The notes under the pieces: generated by a model
Database searches by the model: none
Told to the model about the DNA's origin: nothing
Seen by the model: the letters and a program-made list of their open reading frames with translations, nothing else
Shown: positions 13,049-25,000 of the stretch, piece after piece
Layout of the letters: every line of letters begins with the position of its first letter
Position numbering within the stretch: the first letter of the stretch is position 1
Assembly (NCBI GenBank): GCA_026214975.1
Contig: CM047805.1
Span: forward strand, 116,121,845-116,185,844
Reading direction: 5' to 3'
DNA: 64,000 nt
Source of the DNA: Gentiana macrophylla
Taxonomy: Eukaryota > Streptophyta > Magnoliopsida > Gentianales > Gentianaceae
Program-made: the position numbers and the translations under genes

Positions 13049-16000
13049 TACATAAATAGATATATATTTATTTGCTTCTGGGCAGTTTTTTTGAATTTGT
13101 GCTCGATTAGTTGCAAATTCTGAATCTGAACTAAAATGCCTGTGTATGTTCTTTCAACATTTCTTCTTGAGGGCAAACTTGTTCATTGCTTTTGTTGAAC
13201 CTTGACTTGACATTACATGCATATGAAGTGCAGTCAATTTTGATTTTATCATGAATTTTCCTCCTTTATCATGAACCCAAGATTTTTGCTTGAGTGGGCC
13301 GCTGTTTTTTCTGTGTTAGAGCGGAAATAGCTAGAACTTTCTATGGTTCTAGAAGTATGACCACACTGGTCCTCTGGCAGGTAAGTTATCTTAGGCATGT
13401 TACCCTTTCAAGTTTGGCATGCTACATGTTACGAATGAGGGCACACTTCAAAATTAGAACTTTGCGTGCTTTGGTACTATGTTGAACTATCTTCATTTAG
13501 AAGTTTAGCATTTAGGTGGGTATGCAGCCTACATGTCTAAGTACTTCATCCTTTCCTGACATGGCTTTCATATTCTTCTGTAAAGTTATTTCTGCTTATT
13601 CAACTCAAACCGTACTCAATCTGGGAACTGCTTATGTTCTTGTGTTTATGTTGACAGGGTAGATTTCTGCTAGCAGCTGTTAGTGGGCGTGTTTTAGCTC
13701 GTTCATTTCATTCGGTCCTTCAAATTGGCTATGAGATGATTGAGCAAGCAGTTGCTGGTGGAAATGCCCACATTCAGGAATCTCAACCTGAAATGACATG
13801 GAACCGTATGGAGTTCTCCGTGATGCTTGAACATGTTCAAGCCCATGTTGCACCCACAGATGTCGATCCTGGGGCTGGATTACAGTGGCTTCCTAAAATC
13901 CGTAGGAGCTCACCTAAGGTGAAGCGAACTGGAGCTTTGCTTGAAAGAGTTTTTATGCCATGTGATATGTACTTCCGCTACACAAGACACAAAGGCGGCA
14001 GGACAGATTTGAAGGTATCATCATGAGCGATGTCCAAAGTTATTTTGACGTGATACCAGGCTGTGCATCACATAGGTGTTCGCATCTATCTTATCATACA
14101 TGTTGATATAACTTTTTGTTTGCTGCAGGTGAAGCCCTTGAAAGAGCTCACATTCAACTCTCATAACATAACAGCAACCATGACATCTAGGCAGTTCCAG
14201 GTTATGCTTGACGTCTTGACTAATCTTCTCTTTGCCAGGCTTCCTAAGTAAGGATATGTACCTTTATTACCTACTCTCTTCCAGTATTCTTTCTACTCTT
14301 TCATCTTTGTCTGAAGGTTTTCTCTTTCTCTTATTCTCATTAACGGAGGCGAGCAAAATTTTACATGATTGCTCTCTGGTTTTCTCTTTCTCTTATTCTC
14401 ATTAACGGAGGCGAGCAAAATTTTACATGATTGCTCTCTGGTTTTTGATTAGTTCTACAACACCAAATGGATTGTAATTTGCTGGCTTTTGAGTTCTGAC
14501 ATTTTGATATATGATATAGGCCTCGTAAAAGCAGTCTTTCATACCCAACAGAAGATGATGATGTTGAAGAGGAGGCAGATGAAGTTGTCCCGGATGGTGT
14601 TGAAGAGGTGGAACTAGCTAAAGTTGAACTGGAGCTAAAAGAGCGTAGTCAGAAGATAATCTTGGATGATATTGGAAAGTTATCTGCATATGGTGATGCT
14701 GCTGGGGATCAACACCCCGAGAATGAAAGTGATTTGTGGATGATAACTGGTGGAAGGTCAATACTGGTGAGTGATAACATTCTGACAAGCTTCCTGTTAG
14801 AGCATAATATTTTTTCAAATTATTTGCACTCAACTATTGTAAATGTCCAAATAAGCACATGATATGCTCAGTGCTATATGTTTATAGTAGGTTTCTGAAG
14901 GAGCTGAGAGGAATTAAGAGCACATGTAATCAAATGAGATGTTTCCAGTATCGTATTTCTTGAAGGATTGCAATCCTCATCCTATTATCACATTGATTTA
15001 AATGGCCAAGCATGTAATAGGCAATCTAAAGCTTTTCTCTTCATACAAACATGTGTTAGTGTTGGAAGATTCAAAACTGAGAGGATAAGGTTGTAGTCTT
15101 TTATGTTTTAAATAATCATCAATGTACAGCTGTAAATAAAGTTTATTTTACCAAAGCACATTTAGTCTAGATAGGGTAGAATCTGGTAGGTTGTACTACA
15201 ATTCTACAAATACTTGTACTTGTGGAAATGCAATATATGAAAATTTTCTCCTTCAAATATTGCTTTACTTGCATTTAGTTTGATAAATGTTTCCTTCTGC
15301 AGGTTCAAAAACTAAAGAAAGAACTAGCAAATGCACAAAAATCAAGGAAAGCTGCCTCTGCTTCTCTAAGGATGGCTTTGCAGAAAGCTGCACAGCAACG
15401 GCTAATGGAAAAAGATAAAAACAAAAGTCCTTCCTATGCCATGCATCTCACTGCAAATCAATAAAGTGGTTTGGAGTATGCTTGTCGATGGTAAATCCTT
15501 TGCTGAAGCTGAGATAAATGACATGGTGAGACTAGTTTATTGTAAGTGCTTGCTTTATTGTGTACATGGATCTTTTTGTTTTATTTATTTTCCTTTATTG
15601 GGGACAGGATTCTTATTTTATTGGGGGAGAGATGATGATTTAGACCCTGGTTGATACCGGGAAGTCCAATGACCTATTCTACTATGGCAGATCCAGTCCT
15701 CGCAAAGTGTATGTTTGGACATGAGTTATTTCCACTTAAAACGAATTAGGGGAATAAAATAAATAAAAGTAAAGTGAAATAATGATTAGGAAGTTGTTTT
15801 TTTTTGTTGAAATTTGTGTAGATGATGAAATGATTGGTGAGAGAAAGTAGTATAATGAATAAAATAATGGTAAAAAAGGTAGTGGAGTGAATAAGTGAAG
15901 TGGTGAGAGATTATTAAATATTTTTTTATTTGTAGATAAAGAAACGATGGGTGAGATACATTGTAAGACATGAATGGAATTTATAAAATAATGAATTAAA

Positions 16001-19000
16001 AAAGTAGTGAAGTGAATAAAGTGGTGGGATGATTTAAAACGAATCAAAAATGATTTGTGTCCAAACATGACCTTATAATCTTTAGTGATTGTATTCTAGC
16101 ACAACAAGTACTCATCATCACAGTTTACAATCCTATAAATAAGGAAATAACAGAAGTCCTAGACACAAACTCCTCCATCACAGGAGCCATCATAAGAATC
16201 CTACTTAAAAATACATACTCAGCCTCCCATGCTCCTAAATAACAATGAATGTAACATACTCAATATAATAGCAAGTGTGGTTAACTAGAATTTAAAAAAG
16301 GGAATTGAAATTTCTTATCTTTCACTGAGAGGAAACTGAGGGTATAAATACAAATTACAGGCAAATAAAATCTCCTAATTAGCTCCTAAAAATGAGCCTA
16401 TGAATCTCAAATAAATGCCTACTAAAAATACACAAGTGGCTGAATATTTACACAGTAAATGACACCTAATTGCAGCCTGATTTTCAGGGATTTAATTCCC
16501 TAATATCGGCAGGTTTGATGTTCCACACTCCCCCTCAAACTGACCGATATATATCTATTAATCCAAGTGCACGAGTTAGCTCTGCGAAGTTCGGTCTGAA
16601 TAGAGCTTTGGTCAAAATATCAGCAATTTGTTTGTGTGAACGAACATAATCAAGAGAGATACTGTTGTCTTCTATCTTCTCACTAATGAAGTGCCTATCA
16701 ATCTCCACATGTTTTGTTCTGTCATGTTGAACTAGGTCTTTAGCCATTGCAATCACTGAGAGGTTGTCACTTACTCCAATGGATCCTATTACACCAATTT
16801 CGAGATCATCTAACAGTCTCTTCAGCCATATTCCCTTACAAATACCTTGAGCTAAGGCCCTCAATTCAGCTTCTAATCTACTTCTGGCGACAACATGTTG
16901 CTTCAACATGTTGCTTTTTGCTTTGCCATGTGATTAAGTTACCCCATAAAAAGGAGCAGTACCCAGTTACATATCTTCTGTCAACTTGAGAGCCTTTCCA
17001 ATCAGAGTCAATGTAGACTTCTATTGATCTTAAGTCTGACTTTCGGAACATTAACCCTTTTCCTGGACTTCCTTTCAAGATTCCAAGGATCCGCATAACT
17101 GCCTGTATATGCTCCATCGAAGGATTGCTCATGCATTGACTTATACAGCTAACAACAAAGCTGATATCAGGTCGTGTGTGAGTTAAGTAAATCAACCTTT
17201 CTACTAGGCACTGATATTGACCTTTGTCTGTTGGGTTCTCATCCTTCCGAACTTTTAATTTTACGTTTGGGTTTGCATCCTCTAATGTCTGCTTCATTTA
17301 AAACACCCAAAGTATATTTCTTTGTGAGACCGATATGCCTTTTCTGGACCTAGCTACTTTCATGCCAAGGAAGTGCCGAAGTGATCCCAAGTCCTTAATT
17401 TTGAATTCCTTTGCAAGCAGGGCCTTTAGCCTTGTCATTTCCTCAGGGCAGTCTCTTATAAGTACTATGTCATCTACATAGACAATTAAAATTGTCTCTC
17501 CCATCAGTGAAGTGTTTAGTAAACGTAGTATGGTCAGCTTGGGAGACTGAGTGTAGCCATCATGTTTGAGAACCATTGTGAATCTTTCAAACCAAGCCCT
17601 TGGTGATTGTTTGAGACCATAAGCTTGCATACTTTCTCTTTTGTTTGGTCTGTCTCAAAGTCTCTGGAATGCACGTATATACTTCCTCATGTAGATCTCC
17701 ATTTAGGAACCCATTTTTCACATCTAGCTGGAATAGTGGCCAGTCTTTGTTTACAACAATTGATAGTAAGACCCCAACAGTATTTAGTTTGGCATCAGGG
17801 GCAAAAGTCTTTTGATAATTATAAGTTGGTAATAATATAAGTTGGTAATATTATAAGTCTTTATTAATATTATCGTCCTGTAATATTCATTAGCTTATTA
17901 CCGTTTGGTAATAGTCAGCTAACAGTGTATTTAAGAGTTATTAGCTGTTTTGTAAGAATGGGATACTTTCCCTCAACTACCCATTTATTAGCTGTTATGT
18001 ATTAGTCGGCCAGGTGGTTGGGAATTAGATTCCAGCTCAATAAAGAGCTTGTAATAGTTCTATTGTTAATTAAGAAGACTATTACTTCTCACTTCTTCTA
18101 CTCTCTTCTTCCTGAAAATCTACATGGTATCAGAGCTCTGAAATACACTTTCAGACTCGATCCTCTTCTCGTTTTTCTTCTCTTTCTTCTGCCCAACATG
18201 TCTGAACCTGAAACGACTTCAGTAGGAACTGTTGGGCATTCTTCATCAAGAACAATGGGAGGTTTTGAAAATCCGACCCTTCTAATCACAACCATGAAAT
18301 TAAATGGATCCAACTACCTACAATTGGCTCAATCTGTATGTTTGTTCATTACTGGGCGTGGAAAGATGGGATATGTAATTGTGTTTCTAGGAGTAGTGCA
18401 AAAGTGGAGTATAGGGTTTTGCACACATCATGTGTGAGGCCTTATGGCTAAAGAGGGTCCTGAAAGAACTAAGGATACAAGATCAAGAACCTACAAGAAT
18501 CTATTGCGATAGCAAGGCTGCCATTGATATCTCTAAGAATCCTACTTAACATGACAAAACAAAGCATATGGAGATTGACAGGAACTTCATCAGTGAAAAA
18601 CTTGATGGAGAAGACTTCAACGTTACTCACATCTCTACTCATAAGGAGGTGGCTGACATGTTTATTAAAGGTGTCAGCAGGCCCCAGTTCAACTACTGCA
18701 AAGGCAGCTTGGTTTGATCAACATGTACCAACCAGCTTGAGGGGGAGTGTTGTAAATCATCAGATTTCTTCATGTAATTTTTTTGTTATTTTTTATTTGT
18801 TCTTAATCATCCTAAATTACTCCCTAAGTAATTGGATTAAGGACTGATAAGTTTTCTCTCTCTTCTACTCCTTGTAACGGCTAGAATCCTAAGTTGTGTT
18901 AGTGGGAGGCTGTCTTGTCAAGGGGCAACGGCTAGTTCTTTTTGTACTCTATTACAAAAACTCTTCTATGAGTTGTAGAACTACTGAAAAGAAGTATTTT

Positions 19001-22000
19001 ACTCTTATTTTTATTAGCACATTTTACACAATGTTTCTGGTATATGGCTATAGAAGTTATTTGTGCAGAGTCCGAATTTCTGAAGCTTTAGTGATCAAAG
19101 TGATTGATTCTGGAGTTTTGGGTGAACTAGCACTCTTCCCATTTATTTAATTACTACCTGCATCCCATAATATAAGGCTTTTTAGCCTTTACACAGATTA
19201 AGAAGCATCATAAATCAATCACATTTTAACATTTTAAGACAAAATATTGCATTGTTTTTTTAGAGTGCTTATAATATTGCATTGTTTAATGTAAAAGTGG
19301 AAACAAAGCATTTAATATTGCATTGTTTTGTGAGAGTGCCTTATAATATGGGACAAACTTAGAAAGCTAAAAAGTCATATATTATGGGACGGAGGTAGTA
19401 TTTATTTTCAAATTTTATAAAGGTTGCCTCGAAGCGTTGTAATTAACTATGAGGAAATGGAAAAAGGTTTGACAAAGTAGTCATCAATTATCAATTAAAA
19501 GTCACGAAATCAATATTTGAACCTGCTAGTGGCATAGTTGGATACTGTTGTGTTTGTAGAGGTCAGGCATATGCTGACTCCAAAAAGTAACTATTTTTCA
19601 CATGAACTCGTTTTGATGTACTTTACCTGAGATTAAAAAAACGGTTTAAACTATTGACCTTGTGTGGGTGGAAATGATCATAATATTCAGTTGAGGTTTA
19701 GGTTACACTATGTGCCTGGATTGGCCTGACAAATGAAGTGTCATTTAAAAACGAGCGCAAGGTGCATTTAGTGGAGTTGTCTTTGTTCAAAAGGACCACA
19801 TTACAATGCTTTATTGTTGAAAGTTAATTTCTTCAGCAATTATTTTAGATTGTTTAATTACTGCAATTTCATATCCATATGAAATGGCTGACATCTGTCG
19901 ATAGTTTTTGTTCTTTGTTGAATCCTTGTACATACCTTATCCCGAATGTATGTTCTGTTGTAAGCTTTCATGAATATTCTTTATTTGATGACCTCTAATG
20001 TAATTGAGAAGTATATTATAACTTTTGTCAGATATATGATTTCGACCGGGATTACAAGGATGTCGGTGTTGCGCGGTTCACTACAAAGTATTTTGTTGTC
20101 AGGAACTGCCTGCCCAATGCCAAGTCTGACATGCTTTTATCAGCGTGGAATCCTCCTCCTGAGTGGGGAAAGTATGTCTGTTCTCTTTAGTTAGTTAATT
20201 TCTGTTTATTCTTTTATTTGTAGATATTTTCTAGAATTACTTATTTGTAAATTTGTTTTTCTGATGTGGATGTGTTCTAGGACGGCGGTGCTACGGGCTG
20301 TTAGGATTTCAGCTGTGGTCTTTTCTTCTTTATAGCCTTAAGCCTTGTGCTTTAGTTGTATATATAGGCTTGTTCACCTTAATTTTAAGTGAATGATAAT
20401 ATAGTTCTAGTAGTCTTTGCAAATCCAGTAATCTTGCATCCCATGTTTAGCTCATTCTTTTGTCAATATACGTGATTACCCTACTTAACAAATGATCCAT
20501 TAGTTAGACAAATGATCGATATATGTGGATTGGAGTTTGTCATCGGTATATATCATGTTGTCATAGATCTTACGCCTAACATAGAAGTGTTGATTGGAAC
20601 TTTGTTTTATTTAGTGACCAGTCCAACTAAGCCCAGTAAGAGGTGAATAGAATGTATCCTATTTTGTTATTACTAAAAGCAGTTGTTATAGTTCAGTGCT
20701 ATTTAATATTGAGTAGATTATTGATCTGAAGAGATCACTAAATACTGCATTTTTGCTTGTTGAATTACCATCTCTCCAAAAACTCAAGTTGTTGGGGGAG
20801 GTAACGTAATTTACTCATGAAACGCAATTGAATTCAACAAGCCCCTCAAGTGTGGCCCGATAACAAAGATGCTAGGCTGCACAGGGCACACAAAAGCATA
20901 TAAAGGACGCATCACTTGAACAATATAAATGGGGAGACATTGTTGGCATAGAAGTTTGAACCCATGACTTCTTGCTCTGATGCCATAAACGCTTAGAAAA
21001 TGGATGAAAATAATTCTTTCATTCATTTGAGTATAGAAGATTTACAGTATTTAAACAAAATTGTAGTTAACTCCTACCTCTTTGAACTAATTCAAACTCT
21101 CAACAACCTTGTGCTACAGCAGTGGATTATTAATTTATCTACAATACAAAAAATACAATCAGTATCAATTTATGCGGAACAAATAACAATAACTTCCTAC
21201 AGTAGTGCTTAATGGACTTTAATCAAATTGCTGCCACTAAAAAGAATTTGAAATGAATATGAAAAGGAGGAATAGAGTTATTTATGTCCCTTTGAATTGC
21301 TTGATAAAAAAGCTTCTGAATTAGCTGTCTGAATTTGCCAAACGGGAGGGAGGACCTTGTTTTGGTTTTGGGGTTTGCATGACTGTTTTGACCAGTTGCA
21401 CCGACCTCCACTTTGACTTTCTTTTATCTGCACTTTGGATCTAAAGTTTCTTATCTGGACAAGGGTTATGACAACATTTGAAGGCTTTTGCATAATTATG
21501 ACGGGAAACTTTGAAGTGGTTGAATGATTTTTATGATCCATATGGTCCTTCTAGTTATGTTAGGGAGGAATTAAAGACACGTTACATATACGCTCATTAA
21601 AGGATTTTCTCCATCTGATAATTATTATTTTGGCTGCAGAAAGGTGATGCTCCGAGTGGATGCAAAGCAGGGAGCTCCAAAGGATGGTCACTCTCCCCTG
21701 GAATTATTCCAGGTAAATCACTCCGCCATCTTTTCTTTTCTTTCTCCCATAGAAGTATTGCTTGATACTCAAATCTTAGAGGCGTATAACATGGAAATTT
21801 TCTAGTTGCAAACCAGAAGTATAATAATAAAATTGTGCCCTTGAATGACCGCACTTGAGGATGGAACAATTTTCCTGTAAAAATAGGAAGGGGGGGGGGG
21901 GGGGGGAGGTTGTCACTCCTCACATATTGGTACTACTTCAGAGTCTGTACATCCTGTATAATTTTCATATTCATATAGTCATCTTTTTTCCCTTTTTATA

Positions 22001-25000
22001 TGACAATCTTCACATTTGTTGGATTCATACGCCTGTACTTACTTAATTTTTTTCAAGCAAGTAAATTCATTAATTTTGAAAACGGTATTGTTCGATCAAG
22101 TGTAGAAGTACGTGATATACATAAAGCCAGCTAGTAAACTCTACATATCAAGAGTTGCAAACCAGTCTATGAGATAGCCTTCACAATCTAACTACCAATG
22201 CTACAAAGGCCATTACATCAGCCATTCCACAAGTCATCTACCGTCATCATACTGTTTATTTATTTATTTAATACTTCCCCCGTCTCGTAATATAGGGTCT
22301 TCTAGCTTTTTTGTGGTGTCCCACAATATAATTCATTCTCACAAAACAATGCAATATGAAATATGATATGATATGTTTTGTTTCCATTTTTACATTACAC
22401 AATGCCGTATTATAAGACACTCTAAAAAAACAATGCAAAAATTTGTCTAGAAATGTTAAAAAGCGATTCATTTATGATGTTTTTTTAAATTGTGTGTAAA
22501 AGCTAAAAAGTCTTATATTATTGGACGGAAGGAGTATATAATAGATCAAAATTTACAACTATCCAAGTGTTCAGAGAACTTGTAGCCAGAATATACAATT
22601 AAACCCCAAAGTCGGGCAAAAATCCCCAAGGTCTGTGAAAAAATGATGACTATTTTCCAACTACCTTTAGATTTAATTACACCCCTCCACCTGGAAACGT
22701 AGAGTCTAATTGTGTTAATAACATTATCATCTACAATAAAACATGGAATAGGTTCCTGCTGGAACGGTCTTGCATTGCGCTCTCTCCAGACCATATAAAT
22801 GGCTTTTGAAAAGCAGTCTTCAAAACATCCCAGGTAGAATGAAACCAAGAGGTGATAGCATCCCATTTCGTAGTCGTCAGCCACAACTCTAGGTTCTTTA
22901 GGGATGTAACCAGATTCTCCTAGCATAGGGGGATGAAATAAAATGGTGGCTGTGAGGTTCCACAGCATTTAATCAAAGAGCACAAGTGCTCGATCGGGTC
23001 ACCCAGCACCAGCTAATTTGACAAGTTCCCCATTTCAACTTGAGTGCCATCACAAACCCGATAAAACTTTTGGCCTTTAGCATCAGAAATTAAGCATCTC
23101 CAGGCGTAACTCTCAGCCTCCAGAAACATGCCAGCAAAAACAGCTGGAAGAAGAAACCGGCAACCAAACTAACGCAGCCTGATTAACAGCTTCAATGCCT
23201 TTGTAGCAACCTTAAGAAACTTTACTGAAAAGGCTGCTCTGAACAATTTTGCTGCTGAAGTTTATTAGTATGCCTTTGAAATAACCTTGAGAAACTTCAC
23301 CGAAGATTCTGCTCTGAACAATGTTGGAGCCATTTCTGGAAGCAGACTAATGAACTCCAACAGCAATGGCAGAAGCATTTCTGGTGACAACACTTATCTA
23401 CAGTGGAAATCATTACCTTCCTCTGATATGGCACCGCCAATAGAGATATCAACCGGATCAACCAAGCCAAAAGGATCACTCAGACAGGCAGAAAATAAAT
23501 TCCCACCTCTTTTGCTACACAATTTCGGTGACACCGAAGATTAAATTTAGAAGATTGCACAGAGAGCAAAACAGATTTGGATGGCACCCTCTCCCCCCTA
23601 AAACTCCTCTGCTTTGCTCCACAAATAAACTCATCTGATCGTCGAGAAAGCAAATCTGAAACACCGCTGGTGAGTGTCTGACTCCGGAAATAGTTTATTG
23701 AGATCACCGGACATGCACCATAATCTTCCTCACGTAATCCACTAACGCCTCACCGTCGATCGACATGCTGGAGAGATCGACTCACCGGAGAGAAACTGCA
23801 GGTCACTGGAACACCAGTTTGGTCGCTGCTGGATCGGAATTAGCATGGAGATATGAAATGTTAATTTCTTTAGGCCTGCTCAATCGCCGGAGCAATTTTT
23901 TTCTTTCCTGTATCTTGTGCTTACATCATTGTGCTTTCACCTACTACCCAATACCCAATACCCAATACTCCCGCTGTTCCTTATTAGTTGAACGAGTTGT
24001 CAAAATCACGTAGATTTAGAAAATAATAACTGTTTTGACTGTATTAATAAAAAGGCAAGAATAACTTTGAGTATAATAAATGCATTCTTATTTATAATCT
24101 CTCACCTAATAATAAATAAAATTAGGTGGGTTCTATTGGCACATATCAAATTACTTTTGGCACCCATTTACTTCCGGCACCACAAAAAATTACTTCGGCA
24201 CCACATTGTTTTCAAAAAGACGAACGTCATTCCCACTGGTGACTGACGTTGGTGTTCAAGGAGGAACACCAGTGTCAATGACATTCACGTTATAAAAGTG
24301 GCACTACTTAAGGACGTCAGTCCACTGGTGTTCCTCCTTCAACACCAACGTCAGTGAACACCAGTGGGAATGACGTTTTGTTCAGCAGAAAAATTATTCA
24401 ATAAATGGGTGCCAAAAGTAATTATGCGTGTGCCGATAGAACCCGCCTAAAATTAAAGTTGGAAAAAGACAATAAATGCTGTTTCAGAAAAGTAAAATTT
24501 CAAATAAAACCAAGGGGGCATATCATTTGTAGTATAAAACCGAAAAAAATAAAAATTGCAAAGAGAGAACAAAAAGCTCTAGGCAAAAGGACCGAACACC
24601 CTTTACACCTCACAGAAATTATCTTGACCTAGGGCCTAGGCAAAAGTTAAAATTCTTCCAACTGGTCTTGTTCTTCCTAATGCATCTTCTAACTCCACTG
24701 GTCCAAGTTTTTATCTGTAGGCAGGTGTTTTACGAAGAATGCTGCTTTAGAAAAGTAAATCTTCTAATAAAATGAAACAAATATCTTTAGCAATTTATTC
24801 AATTTAAAAGGAATGGAGGATTACTGTGTAAAACGCCTGCCAATATAATCATGCTGCCTCCTTCTGGAAGTTACTGGAAAATTAATCATCCGCCAGCCAT
24901 GTTTGTGGTGTTTCAAGGTTACTTGCCTCTGCGTTATTCTTTTCGTTTGATGGCGCAATTCTTATTCTTTTGTTGTTACTATTTTTTGGCGCTTTGGAAT

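Larger units (their letters stand above)
3527..13657 (+). other. SABRE-like intron 3, 10.1 kb, transposon-filled
   Basis: Bounded by GTAAGT and GACAG. Contents in order: 3527-4290 without recognisable features; an antisense LINE remnant split by a dispersed repeat (4290-5890); an antisense Copia element (5900-12806) with three nested insertions; an ACAT/TA-rich low-complexity tract (12940-13070); ordinary AT-rich intron to 13657. Exons on both sides are in phase. Confidence 0.8.
17825..19030 (+). mobile_element. Chimeric, internally deleted Copia element 3
   Basis: Plus strand: 5' LTR (about 17825-18124, ending AATCTACA), primer site TGGTATCAGAGC at 18125-18136, and a gag start at 18198 (MSEPETTSVGT...TTMKLNGSNY). 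At about 18375 the sequence jumps straight to RNase H (IYCDSKAAIDISKNP, KHMEIDRNFISEKL), then polypurine tract CTTGAGGGGGAG and a 3' LTR from 18748 (TGTTGTAAATC). The two LTRs do not resemble each other, so the halves appear to come from different families. RT and integrase are missing. Confidence 0.75.

Noticed and set aside
12863..13123. Tyr/Ile/His-rich open frames on both strands
   Set aside because: They read through ACAT/TA low-complexity sequence.
15436..15654. Independent small gene starting at the ATG at 15436
   Set aside because: The first 30 codons are the shifted half of SABRE exon 7; the rest is intron after the GTGAGA donor.
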